64,000 nucleotides of DNA from Sphingobacteriales bacterium (GTDB lineage: Bacteria > Bacteroidota > Bacteroidia > Sphingobacteriales > Sphingobacteriaceae): contig JANXOD010000024.1 of NCBI GenBank assembly GCA_025353765.1, forward strand, positions 152,530 to 216,529, given 5' to 3'. Of this stretch, positions 33,431-41,921 are shown one piece after another (position 1 is the first letter of the stretch; the number at the start of each line of letters is the position of its first letter). Both the position numbers and the translations under genes were made by a program. The notes below the pieces were generated by a model that was given only the letters and a program-made list of their open reading frames with translations, was not told where the DNA came from and searched no databases.

Positions 33431-34087
33431 TTACCAAGCCTGATCTCCCACCAAGGGAACGAAGCGAAAAGTATCTAATTCAAATTTCTCATAATCAGTT
33501 TCGCTTACACGTAATACGGTTACCATTTTCTGAGCGTTTTCATCTCCTACCGGGATCACCAAAACTCCGCCAATTTTTAATTGTTTAAGCAAAATTTCGG
33601 GTACAAATGGTGCTCCTGCAGTAACTAATATTTTATCATAGGGCGCATGCTCAAGAATTCCTTTTGAACCGTCCCCACAAAAAAATTCAGGATGGTATCC
33701 CATATGAGGCAATACCTGTATGGTACGATTAAATAAATTTTCCTTCCTTTCAATAGTATAAACTTGAGCTCCAAGTTCTAATAAAATGCAGGTTTGGTAT
33801 CCTGAACCCGTTCCTATTTCTAATACCTTATCTCCTCGTTTAATATGCAGTAACTCGGTTTGATAGGCTACGGTATAAGGCTGAGAAATGGTTTGCCCAT
33901 CTCCTATTGGGAATGCAATATCTTTATAAGCCTGAATCCAAAATGTTTCATCAAAAAAATAATGCCTTGGTACTTTGGCAATCGCTTTTAAAACATTTTT
34001 ATCCTGTATACCACGGTCACCTAATATTTCTACTAACTTTTTACGGGCACCTCTCTCGCGGTAATTATCAACAAATTTATGAGCCAT
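33431..34087 (-). CDS. pcm: Protein-L-isoaspartate O-methyltransferase
   Basis: Repairs isoaspartyl residues in aged proteins using S-adenosylmethionine. 218 residues with IGDGQTISQPYTVAYQTELL, the SAM-binding loop VLEIGTGSGYQTCILLELGAQVYTIER and YDKILVTAGAPFVPEILLKQLKIGGVLVIPVG, all standard PIMT motifs. A single gene between the glycosidase gene (convergent) and a divergent barrel gene. Confidence 0.95.
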   Translation of the reverse strand: MAHKFVDNYRERGARKKLVEILGDRGIQDKNVLKAIAKVPRHYFFDETFWIQAYKDIAFPIGDGQTISQPYTVAYQTELLHIKRGDKVLEIGTGSGYQTCILLELGAQVYTIERKENLFNRTIQVLPHMGYHPEFFCGDGSKGILEHAPYDKILVTAGAPFVPEILLKQLKIGGVLVIPVGDENAQKMVTVLRVSETDYEKFELDTFRFVPLVGDQAW

Positions 34088-34241
34088 TGCAGTTCAAAAA
34101 TACTTTTCACAAAGCAATCCTATAGAAATTATTTTCTTTTATTTCTTTAAAAATATCTGTGAACATTTTTATTGGAGTTAAGTAAAGGTTACGACAAATA
34201 AATTTTAGTATTTTCGCTCATTATAAATACTTCCATTATCA

Positions 34242-34991
34242 ATGAAATCGCTTTTAACATTCACTTTCTGTTGCATTATTATAACCATCAGTGCTCAAGC
34301 TCAAATAGTTCGTATTGATACTTTAAAACGCACCTATGTGTATAAGCAAAATAAAAATAACGATAATTCATCCCGATCAGAATTTCTTTATACTATTGGG
34401 ATAAAAGCATTGGGCTTTGAACAATTTCCTAAGATATTAAATCAAACCAATTCTGAAGAGTATTTGACCACACCATTAAATGGATTGGTATTTAAATTTA
34501 ATGACAATCAGTTAAGTTATCGATTCGATGCAAATTTGTATACCAAAGATATTTCATTTACAAATGAGTGTGAAGATTGCGAGCGTTTAAATGGTAAGCT
34601 AAATGATCTGTCAATTAAAATGGGGTTTGAAAAAAATATCATTTATACAGTAATACAGCCTTACTTTGGCGCTGACTTAGGTTTTAGGCGCAATAATTTT
34701 AATGGTGAATCTACAAACATCAATACCGTAAATTATACTCCTTATGGTGTAAAAGCTGAAAAGAATGGTGCTGTATTTGGGCCTTTCGTTGGCATTAAAC
34801 TGAATATTATAAACAGATTTACTATAGCGGCTGAAAGTGGAATTGATCTAATGTATAGTTATGAACGACAAGAAAAAATGTATCATGATGCAAATAAGAC
34901 CAAAACCTTTAAGAAATATACAAAGTATGAATTTTTAACAAGGCCCCTAACTTCGCTGTCTCTTCAATATAACTTCGGTTTTAGTAATTAA
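34242..34991 (+). CDS. Exported beta-barrel-like protein, function unknown
   Basis: A 249-residue protein with a signal peptide (KSLLTFTFCCIIITISAQAQ) and alternating beta-rich segments (LVFKFNDNQLSYRFDANLY, FGADLGFRRNNF, FVGIKLNIINRFTIAAESGIDLMYSYE) ending in LSLQYNFGFSN. It is likely to be a small outer-membrane barrel. CEDCERL could hold a surface-exposed Cys pair. No family is recognised. Convergent with priA. Confidence 0.72.
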   Translation: MKSLLTFTFCCIIITISAQAQIVRIDTLKRTYVYKQNKNNDNSSRSEFLYTIGIKALGFEQFPKILNQTNSEEYLTTPLNGLVFKFNDNQLSYRFDANLYTKDISFTNECEDCERLNGKLNDLSIKMGFEKNIIYTVIQPYFGADLGFRRNNFNGESTNINTVNYTPYGVKAEKNGAVFGPFVGIKLNIINRFTIAAESGIDLMYSYERQEKMYHDANKTKTFKKYTKYEFLTRPLTSLSLQYNFGFSN

Positions 34992-34994
34992 TTC

Positions 34995-37478
34995 TCAATA
35001 AGGATCAACATCAATTTGGATATAAACTCCTTTGTTTATTGGCTCAGCTTCAAAATTAATTAGCATATTTCGCAATGTCTCTTTTACTTTTTGTGCTGAT
35101 ACACCCTCTTTCTCTACTTTAATGAGAATAGTTTGGATATAATAGTTTTTGATTCGGCTTACCAAAGGAGCCTCAGGTCCTAATATCCGTTTACCAAATT
35201 GCTGATATAATAGACCCGCTAAATCTCTGGCAATAGTTGCTAATTTAGAAGCATCTTTATGTTTAACATCCAAATGAATGAGCCGAAATAACGGAGGATA
35301 ATGAAAACTATGTCGTTCAAGAATTTCCTTATCAAACATCCCTCCATAGTCATTTCTAATAACCTGACTAATAATTCGGTTTGTAGTATCGTAAGCCTGA
35401 ATAATTACTTTTCCCTGCTTATTTCTTCGGCCTGCCCGGCCGGATACTTGTGATAATAGCTGATAGCTTCGCTCATAAGATCTAAAATCAGGATAATTCA
35501 ACAAACTATCTGCATTGATGATACCGATTAAAGTTACATTACTAAAATCTAATCCCTTAGCTACCATTTGAGTGCCTACTAAAATATCAATTCGGCCCTC
35601 TTCAAAATCAGTTAATAATAGTTGAAAACTGTTGCGTTTGCGGGTAGAATCTAAATCCATGCGAGCAATTTTTGCATCTGTAAAGATCAATTTCAACTCA
35701 TCCTCCACTTTTTCTGTTCCAAAACCCTTTTGCTCTATTTTTGAAGATCCACATGCCGGACAAACGTGCAATACTTCCTGTTTATACCCACAATAATGAC
35801 AATGAAGTTTACCGCTACTTTTATGAAACGTCAGACTTACATCGCAATTAATGCATTTAGGAGTATATCCGCAAGTTGCACAAAGTAAAAATGGTGTGTA
35901 GCCACGTCGGTTCTGAAATAAAATAACTTGTTCTTTGCGTGCTAATGTCTCCTGTATCTCATTAATTAGAACACCCGTAAAATGAGATTGCATGGTTTTC
36001 TTCTTTGTTTCTTCTGCGATGCTAACCACTTCAATTTCAGGAGGCTGTACTCCGCCATATCGTCCTGATAATTCTACCAGACCATACTTGTCTATTTTAG
36101 CATTATAATAACTTTCAAGACTTGGCGTGGCTGAACCTAACAGCACTTTAGCCTGATGAATGTAGCTTAAATAGATTGCCGTATCACGGGCATGATAACG
36201 TGGTGCCGGATCATATTGCTTGTAAGATGATTCATGTTCTTCATCAACTACAATTAAACCCAAGTTTTGAAAAGGTAAAAATACGGATGAACGGGCTCCT
36301 AAAATTATCCTGCATTCTCCTTTCAGAACTTTTTGCCAAACTTCTGCACGTTCATTATCATTAAAGCGAGAATGATAAATGCCTATCTGGTTACCAAAAT
36401 ATTTACGCAATCGTTCAATAACCTGTGTTGTTAATGCAATTTCGGGCAAAAGATAAAGAGCTTGTTTACCTGCTGCTAATTGTTGCTCTATTAGTCGGAT
36501 ATATAACTGTGTTTTCCCGGATGATGTTTCTCCATGCAATAAAACTACATCTTTATCCTTAAAATTCTCATCTATTTTATTGAATGTCTCTTGCTGTGTA
36601 TCACTCAGATCAAATTCCTGCAACAGTTCATCTTCCTCCTCATTTAAACGGCTTATTACTTTTTCATAGAGAATGAATACTTCTTTATCCAGCAATGATT
36701 TTAATGCGGATGCGCCACAAGCACTGGCTTCAAGCAATTCTGCCTTGCTTATTTCTTGTTGTTGCTTTATAAGCTTTAAATACGCCATGAATGCATCTAA
36801 TTGTTTGGGCGCTTTCTCTAATGTTTCAAAGAGGGTTTTTCGGCTATCTGCATCATTATAAATTGGATTTAATTGAATATATGATTTTTTACGAGGCTTA
36901 AATTTTTCGGTTATCTCTTCGGATATATTAATTATTCCTTTTTCAAGTAATTGCTTAAGTAAAGGAAACACTGTTTTTTGGCCTAATAGCTTACTTATAT
37001 CACTTACCCGAAGTTCTGATTGCAGATCTAAAGCATCTACAATTAAAAACTCTTTATCAGAAAGTAAAGATTTATCAATATCTGACTGTCCACTTAAAGT
37101 TATGCGGGTTTCACTTGCTAATTTCAAAGCGGCAGGCAAAGCGGCTTGCATCACCTCGCCGATGTAACAGAGGTAATATTCAGCAATCCACTGCCATAAT
37201 TTTAATTGAAATAATGTAACAATAGGTTCATCATCTAAAACCTCAATAATATATTTAGCCTCATATAAAGTTGGCGGTGTCTCAGTAAACTCATTGATGA
37301 TAGCTGTATATATTCTGCTCTTACCAAACTGCACAACAACCCTTTTGCCTATTACGATTTGAGAGTTCATTTCAAAAGGCACACGATACGTATACGTTTT
37401 AGAGATAGCCAATGGCAATATTACCTCCACGAAAAGAGTTTTTCGGGTGCTTGTATCAGCATCATTAAATTCGAGCAT
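34995..37478 (-). CDS. priA: Primosomal protein N' (replication restart helicase)
   Basis: Restarts stalled replication forks by loading DnaB. 827 residues: N-terminal DNA-binding domain (VEVILPLAISKTYTYRVP), winged helix, superfamily 2 helicase core with Walker A LLHGETSSGKTQLYIRLI, DEEH box LIVVDEEHESSYKQYD, the zinc-binding Cys cluster (CATCGYTPKCINCDVSL ... LHCHYCGYKQEVLHVCPACGSS) and motif VI region QLLSQVSGRAGRRNKQG. The length is at the long end of the family. Overlaps the DUF423 stop by one base (TAATG), so the two form an operon. Confidence 0.97.
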   Translation of the reverse strand: MLEFNDADTSTRKTLFVEVILPLAISKTYTYRVPFEMNSQIVIGKRVVVQFGKSRIYTAIINEFTETPPTLYEAKYIIEVLDDEPIVTLFQLKLWQWIAEYYLCYIGEVMQAALPAALKLASETRITLSGQSDIDKSLLSDKEFLIVDALDLQSELRVSDISKLLGQKTVFPLLKQLLEKGIINISEEITEKFKPRKKSYIQLNPIYNDADSRKTLFETLEKAPKQLDAFMAYLKLIKQQQEISKAELLEASACGASALKSLLDKEVFILYEKVISRLNEEEDELLQEFDLSDTQQETFNKIDENFKDKDVVLLHGETSSGKTQLYIRLIEQQLAAGKQALYLLPEIALTTQVIERLRKYFGNQIGIYHSRFNDNERAEVWQKVLKGECRIILGARSSVFLPFQNLGLIVVDEEHESSYKQYDPAPRYHARDTAIYLSYIHQAKVLLGSATPSLESYYNAKIDKYGLVELSGRYGGVQPPEIEVVSIAEETKKKTMQSHFTGVLINEIQETLARKEQVILFQNRRGYTPFLLCATCGYTPKCINCDVSLTFHKSSGKLHCHYCGYKQEVLHVCPACGSSKIEQKGFGTEKVEDELKLIFTDAKIARMDLDSTRKRNSFQLLLTDFEEGRIDILVGTQMVAKGLDFSNVTLIGIINADSLLNYPDFRSYERSYQLLSQVSGRAGRRNKQGKVIIQAYDTTNRIISQVIRNDYGGMFDKEILERHSFHYPPLFRLIHLDVKHKDASKLATIARDLAGLLYQQFGKRILGPEAPLVSRIKNYYIQTILIKVEKEGVSAQKVKETLRNMLINFEAEPINKGVYIQIDVDPY

Positions 37479-37861
37479 TATTTATTTTTAATCGCAGCTA
37501 AGAGTAAACTAATCCATCCCAGTATAAATAATGCACCGCCTATTGGTGTTATTGGGCCAAGGAAAGAAGGGCTTAAATTTAAAAGCTCTTTTGTAGCCAG
37601 AAGATATAACGATCCGGAAAAAAGAATAATGCCAAATATAAAACTCCATGAAGCCAGATTGATTAACCGGCTTTTAAAGCGAGAAAAAGTGGACAGAAAC
37701 AATAAGGCTAATGTGTGATAAAACTGGTAATTAACGGCAGTTTGCCAGATTTCCAGATTCTGAGTATTCAAATTATTTTTAAGGCTATGCGCACCAAATG
37801 CACCCAAAATAACGACCAAAAAACCAAAGATAGAAGCTGCAATAATAATTCGTTTGTTCAT
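37478..37861 (-). CDS. DUF423 family membrane protein
   Basis: A 127-residue inner-membrane protein with four hydrophobic segments (about 5-25, 45-62, 70-90, 100-121). The DUF423 marks are present: FLVVILGAFGAHSLKNNL near the start, VNYQFYHTLALLFLSTFSRF, GIILFSGSLYLLATKE and ITPIGGALFILGWISLLLAA. The function is not established. It is translationally coupled to priA. Confidence 0.92.
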   Translation of the reverse strand: MNKRIIIAASIFGFLVVILGAFGAHSLKNNLNTQNLEIWQTAVNYQFYHTLALLFLSTFSRFKSRLINLASWSFIFGIILFSGSLYLLATKELLNLSPSFLGPITPIGGALFILGWISLLLAAIKNK

Positions 37862-37953
37862 GATGCCTTATATTTATGCTAATTTAATAAACCTGATCAC
37901 ATTTTTCTTCTGCTTCCGTTTAAAAATATAATTTTTCCCAAAAGCTATGCTAA

Positions 37954-38643
37954 TTAAGAATTAGGTTTAATAACCATAAAATCTTTCAGATAAAAAGGTT
38001 CAAAATAAGCTACATCTTCAATCTGCCTTGCTTCTAATTTTGCCAAAGCCAATTTACTTAGATGAATTGCAGAATTTTGAAAATCTAAAAATGTAACATT
38101 TGGCCTTTTTTCATATAATTTCTTACATTTCTCTGCTCCATCGCCAAAAAATACTAAATCATATGTTCCTATATACTGGTCAAAAGAATGTTCATCCAAT
38201 ATTTTAGCCTGCGTCTTCTCAACTTCATTCAAATTTACATCAAACAATGCCGTATAAACTTCCATTCTTCGGGCATCTATCATAGGACATAATAGCATTG
38301 ATGGAGATAAAGAAGTCTTACCCAACAAACCTTCTGCCATAGCCGCTAACGTATTTATGGCAATTAAAGGCTTATCAAGAGCAAAACATAATCCTTTCGC
38401 TGTAGAAACGCCAATACGTAAGCCTGTATATGAACCCGGACCCATACTTACAGCTATCGCATCCAGATCCCTATACTTTTTCCCTGCTGCCTGCATCACC
38501 TCATCAATAAATAAGGTTAAATGAGAGGCATGAATATTCCGTTCGTTGACTTCTTTAAGTGTTATCACATTTCCGTCTTCAGCCAATGCAACTGAGCAGG
38601 ATGTAGTTGCAGTTTCCAGTTGTAAGATTAATTTATTTGGCAT
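37954..38643 (-). CDS. tsaB: tRNA N6-threonylcarbamoyladenosine synthesis protein TsaB
   Basis: Partner of TsaD and TsaE in making the t6A base at position 37 of ANN-decoding tRNAs. 229 residues of the ASKHA fold: LQLETATTSCSVALAEDG at the start, ERNIHASHLTLFIDEVM, and AVSMGPGSYTGLRIGVSTAKGLCFALDKPLIAINTL, the diagnostic TsaB block. The TsaD metal-binding HxxxH is lacking, as expected. Lies 46 bp after yidD on the same strand. Confidence 0.95.
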   Translation of the reverse strand: MPNKLILQLETATTSCSVALAEDGNVITLKEVNERNIHASHLTLFIDEVMQAAGKKYRDLDAIAVSMGPGSYTGLRIGVSTAKGLCFALDKPLIAINTLAAMAEGLLGKTSLSPSMLLCPMIDARRMEVYTALFDVNLNEVEKTQAKILDEHSFDQYIGTYDLVFFGDGAEKCKKLYEKRPNVTFLDFQNSAIHLSKLALAKLEARQIEDVAYFEPFYLKDFMVIKPNS

Positions 38644-38689
38644 TGGCTATTTATTAAACAGAATTTTAATCAATATATTAGAAAATAGA

Positions 38690-38926
38690 TCATGGCACCG
38701 GGTCATGCCCATGACCTCCCCAGGGATTACAACGCCCAATTCGTTTTAAAGTTAAAAAACCACCTTTAAACGGGCCATATTTTTTAATCGCTTCTGCTCC
38801 ATATTGTGAACAGGTGGGCGTATAACGGCAGGATGCGCCAAATAAGGGAGATATAAGATATTGGTATAACCGTATCAGCAATACAAAAAAAACTCCCAAA
38901 ACTGGCTTTATTATGCTATTCCACAT
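38690..38926 (-). CDS. yidD: Membrane protein insertion efficiency factor YidD
   Basis: Assists the YidC insertase. 78 residues with the hallmark [58 protein letters not shown]; the Cys-rich [10 protein letters not shown] and CNPW motifs are complete. Overlaps the end of rnpA by 11 bp, in the common rpmH-rnpA-yidD order. Confidence 0.97.
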   Translation of the reverse strand: MWNSIIKPVLGVFFVLLIRLYQYLISPLFGASCRYTPTCSQYGAEAIKKYGPFKGGFLTLKRIGRCNPWGGHGHDPVP

Positions 38927-39311
38927 AACTGCTTATATATGCTTGTTTGAGCTTTTCTATTGCTGCAACAAGCTTTTTCTCCATCAATGAATAGTCGGCA
39001 ATGTCTTTACCAATATAGTTAATACCCAAAAGCAGTTTTGCAGAGCCTGCATTTACAAACGAGTAGAGAAACTCCGATTTATGTAAACGATAAATTTCCC
39101 GAATACGACGTTTGATGAGATTACGATCTACCGCTTTTTTAAAATTCCGTTTAGAGACACTTATAACTACCTGAACAGGCACATCCGCAGGCAAAATTTC
39201 CGGTAGCCAAACGATACGAAAAGGATATAAAAGAAAAGAAGAACCGTTATGAAAAAGCTTTTCTAAAAGCTTCTTACTACATAACCGTTCTTCTTTTTTA
39301 AAAGTATACAT
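38916..39311 (-). CDS. rnpA: Ribonuclease P protein component
   Basis: Protein subunit of RNase P, which matures tRNA 5' ends. 131 residues: [24 protein letters not shown] at the start, and the RNA-binding signature [27 protein letters not shown]. It follows rpmH (64 bp) and overlaps yidD. Confidence 0.96.
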   Translation of the reverse strand: MYTFKKEERLCSKKLLEKLFHNGSSFLLYPFRIVWLPEILPADVPVQVVISVSKRNFKKAVDRNLIKRRIREIYRLHKSEFLYSFVNAGSAKLLLGINYIGKDIADYSLMEKKLVAAIEKLKQAYISSYVE

Positions 39312-39375
39312 GATTGATTGCTTAAAGCTTTATCAGATGCAGAAATCTGTATCTGATACCAAACTGCAATCAAAA

Positions 39376-39534
39376 TTAAGCTTTATGAAGACGCTCGCTT
39401 GATACAGATAATTTTTTTCGGCCCTTAGCTCTTCTAGAAGCTAATACCCTTCTTCCGTTAGCAGAACTCATACGTTCTCTGAAGCCGTGCTTATTTCTTC
39501 TTTTTCTTTGGGAAGGTTGGAATGTTCTTTTCAT
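39376..39534 (-). CDS. rpmH: 50S ribosomal protein L34 (not in the ORF track)
   Basis: Too short for the ORF track but clear on the minus strand: 52 residues, [20 protein letters not shown], then [23 protein letters not shown], the whole L34 signature. It heads the rpmH-rnpA-yidD-tsaB run and has a textbook Bacteroidota promoter upstream. Confidence 0.97.
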   Translation of the reverse strand: MKRTFQPSQRKRRNKHGFRERMSSANGRRVLASRRAKGRKKLSVSSERLHKA

Positions 39535-39571
39535 GACTTTAAATCTATTATCGTTCTAAAAAACGAGAGCG

Positions 39572-39602
39572 CAAATATAAGGTTGATTTTTCATAAATCA
39601 AA
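39572..39602 (-). promoter_or_regulatory. Promoter of rpmH-rnpA
   Basis: On the minus strand TTTG (39602-39599), 19 bp, then TATATTTG(C) (39579-39572), matching the Bacteroidota -33/-7 consensus; about 37 bp before the rpmH ATG. Confidence 0.85.
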
Positions 39603-39728
39603 CCCTATATTCAATTTATTAACATATTGCTTTCATTATTTAATCTTGCAGTCACCTAAATAAACTTTTTCTTTTTTAGAAAACGAAATTGTAGGAATTA
39701 TTCAACTCGGACAGTCCCACTTTTTGTT

Positions 39729-39797
39729 TCAAACCCTCATCCCGAAAGCTTTCGGGGCTACGGGTTTTTCACGACAATCGGGTTTAGGGTTGAAAAG
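39729..39797. repeat. Nested palindromes upstream of the second SUKH gene
   Basis: A perfect 16-bp palindrome CCCGAAAGCTTTCGGG (39741-39756) lies inside a wider imperfect inverted repeat (TCAAACCCTCATCCCGA at 39729; TCGGGTTTAGGGTTGA at 39778). The rest of 39600-39820 shows no gene. Confidence 0.7.
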
Positions 39798-39821
39798 CCT
39801 GTGAAAATACTTCGCAATATT

Positions 39822-40325
39822 TTATTGCTTTAAAATCTCAAAGTAATCTCGTTCTAATGTGTTTATTTTATCCATTAAAAAATCATAAAAACTACCGTCA
39901 TAGTCATAAAAGTCTTCGTCATTATTTAAACTAATTTCTCCATCTCTAAAAAACGCCTTTTCTCCTCCAGCTAATTTAAAAAACATAATTTCATCAGGTT
40001 TATTGGAGCTCTCTGCTAATAAAAAATCAGAAGGAATCCTTGCATCTGTAGAAAAGCCTAATACATGAAATCCATAATTAAATTTCCAATAAGGTAACAC
40101 GTCAAATTCTTGTGGCCTTGGCCATATCTTTGGATCAACTTCAAGAGCTATCGCCCCGAGAGTTAATACAAATTCTTTATATTCCTCCGGAAGCTGTATT
40201 TTAAATTTTTTTTCAAATTTTAAAACTTCCTGCTTGGTAACTAAAAACCTTTCTGAATTAAAATACATGAAATCATCAGAAAGATCAAAAAGCTTCTTCT
40301 TTATATCATTAATATTAAACTTCAT
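39822..40325 (-). CDS. SMI1/KNR4 (SUKH) family protein, second copy
   Basis: A 167-residue cytoplasmic protein. SUKH marks: VTKQEVLKFEKKFKIQLPEEYKEFVLTLGA near residue 30-60, DVLPYWKFNYGFHVLGFS, and SSNKPDEIMFFKLAGGEKAFFRDGEISL. It is not closely similar to the SUKH protein at 17.7 kb. A single gene with no toxin partner; it may be an orphan immunity gene (inference). Confidence 0.82.
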   Translation of the reverse strand: MKFNINDIKKKLFDLSDDFMYFNSERFLVTKQEVLKFEKKFKIQLPEEYKEFVLTLGAIALEVDPKIWPRPQEFDVLPYWKFNYGFHVLGFSTDARIPSDFLLAESSNKPDEIMFFKLAGGEKAFFRDGEISLNNDEDFYDYDGSFYDFLMDKINTLERDYFEILKQ

Positions 40326-40547
40326 TTTATATTTTATTAAAGTTATTTGACTCCTTAAATATATCAGTTGTTTTCAACTAATCCTTTGCTTCTTTGAAAA
40401 GTATTTTATAATTGGAAGGCCAAAGCTATTCCCTTATAAAAACTCTAACTAATAAAAATCTATTATATTTAAGAGCAATTAATTTGAGAATAATTAGAGT
40501 TTTGCACTAATAATTGCAACTTTAAAAATTTAAGTTTAATAAAAAAA

Positions 40548-41183
40548 ATGAAAGAGCCTCTTAATCATAACAATAAGAAAATAAATATATTCTTTTGGAT
40601 AATGTTAAGTTTTTTATTCTTAATTCTTTATCCATCTCTGGGATATGCCCAAAGTAAAAAAGGCATCAAACTAACAAAAATACAAGAAGCCAGGGAAGAT
40701 ATTTCATACGATTCTACAGATGCAAATGCACATTATAATCTGGGATTAGCATTAATGAGAACCATCGAAACCTCCCTGCATGCACGAAAGATGCTGGATT
40801 TACATGAACAAAAAATTGCGGACGAAGCAGAAGAATCATTTAAAAAAGCTCTGTTTTTAACAAATAATGCACATGGCCGGGCTGCTATTATGCTAAGTAT
40901 GTTACTTCGGTTTCAAAAACAATATGAAGCAGCAATTCCGTATGCTCAAATTGGCTTACAATTGCCCCCCGAATCACAGGATTATACCATCGCTGTAGAT
41001 GTAATTGCAGCCTGTTATACAGAAACAGGTAAAACAAAAGAAGCTCTAGACATTCTTAAAGAAGCCTTGCAATACCATCCTGACGATTCTGTTTTACAAG
41101 AAGATTATGATATATTATCTTCTAAATTAGAGAACGAATTAACACCTCCCCTCCGATGGCAGACCGTGAGAAAAAAGCCATAG
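40548..41183 (+). CDS. Exported or membrane-anchored TPR protein
   Basis: A 211-residue protein: N-terminal hydrophobic segment (INIFFWIMLSFLFLILYPSLGYAQS) that may be a signal peptide or anchor, then TPR-like helices (DANAHYNLGLALMRTIETSLHARKMLD, DEAEESFKKALFLTNNAHGRAAIMLSML, IAVDVIAACYTETGKTKEALDILKEALQYHPDD). The C-terminus (LRWQTVRKKP) is out of frame with, and overlaps by 28 bp, an ORF of 56 codons; the two may be one protein split by a frameshift in the run CCTCCCCTCC. Function unknown. Confidence 0.7.
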   Translation: MKEPLNHNNKKINIFFWIMLSFLFLILYPSLGYAQSKKGIKLTKIQEAREDISYDSTDANAHYNLGLALMRTIETSLHARKMLDLHEQKIADEAEESFKKALFLTNNAHGRAAIMLSMLLRFQKQYEAAIPYAQIGLQLPPESQDYTIAVDVIAACYTETGKTKEALDILKEALQYHPDDSVLQEDYDILSSKLENELTPPLRWQTVRKKP

Positions 41184-41326
41184 CACTGGGTACTGAATTA
41201 CAAGATACGTTAATGAAAATACAAAACTCTTCTGATTTGGAAAAAGTTAAGAAGCAAAAAAGAGAACAGGCAATGGAAGATTATCAAACAAAAATAACTG
41301 CACTTTATCAACAAAAAAGTAATTAG
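41156..41326 (+). CDS. Small ORF overlapping the TPR gene (possible C-terminal extension)
   Basis: 56 residues in the -1 frame relative to the TPR gene: MADREKKAIALGTELQDTLM, then KIQNSSDLEKVKKQKREQ and AMEDYQTKITALYQQKSN. Strongly helical, charged, coiled-coil-like. It is too short for the ORF track. It could be a separate, translationally coupled small protein or the continuation of the TPR protein after a frameshift. Confidence 0.5.
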   Translation: MADREKKAIALGTELQDTLMKIQNSSDLEKVKKQKREQAMEDYQTKITALYQQKSN

Positions 41327-41336
41327 CCTTATTCTA

Positions 41337-41753
41337 TCATTCCTTTTTACGAAGTAAATCCCGAATGTCTGTAAGCAATGATTCTTGTTTTGTAAATGCA
41401 ACTTCCTGAGCTAAGGTCTTACGTCTGATACTATTAATCCCTTTAACCAATAGAAAAACTGCAAAAGTAATAATCAAAAATTCGAACACAGCTTGAATAA
41501 ATGCTCCATAAGCAACTACTGGTGCTCCGGCCTGCCTTGCTGCTGCCAAACTATCATAATGCTTCCCATCCAAAGAATATAGTAAATCTACAAAGCTTAC
41601 TCCACCCAATAATTTCCCTATAGGAGGAAGAACAATATCGTTTACGAAAGAATTAACTATTTTTCCGAAGGCGGCACCTATGATAATACCAACTGCCAGA
41701 TCAATTACATTTCCACGGATAGCGAACTCCTTGAATTCTTTAACGAAACTCAT
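41337..41753 (-). CDS. mscL: Large-conductance mechanosensitive channel MscL
   Basis: A pressure-release channel of the inner membrane. 138 residues: SFVKEFKEFAIRGNVIDLAVGIIIGAAFGKIVNSFVNDIVLPPIG (TM1 and its start), FIQAVFEFLIITFAVFLLVKGINS (TM2) and a short C-terminal helix. The ATG at 41753 is chosen; the longer ORF-track N-terminus lacks homology to MscL. A single gene, divergent from rpoN. Confidence 0.95.
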   Translation of the reverse strand: MSFVKEFKEFAIRGNVIDLAVGIIIGAAFGKIVNSFVNDIVLPPIGKLLGGVSFVDLLYSLDGKHYDSLAAARQAGAPVVAYGAFIQAVFEFLIITFAVFLLVKGINSIRRKTLAQEVAFTKQESLLTDIRDLLRKKE

Positions 41754-41921
41754 TTTATCTATGTTTATTTGAAGTATTCTATATCTAAATCTAAAAAAAT
41801 AAATTACTTTCACAAAAAGAACACTCAATTTCTATTACTTGTTTTGGAAGGTTTAATATAATTTTCTTTAGCATAGAAGTCATACCCCAGATTTATGTAG
41901 TTTTGTTCTTTATTAATCACG

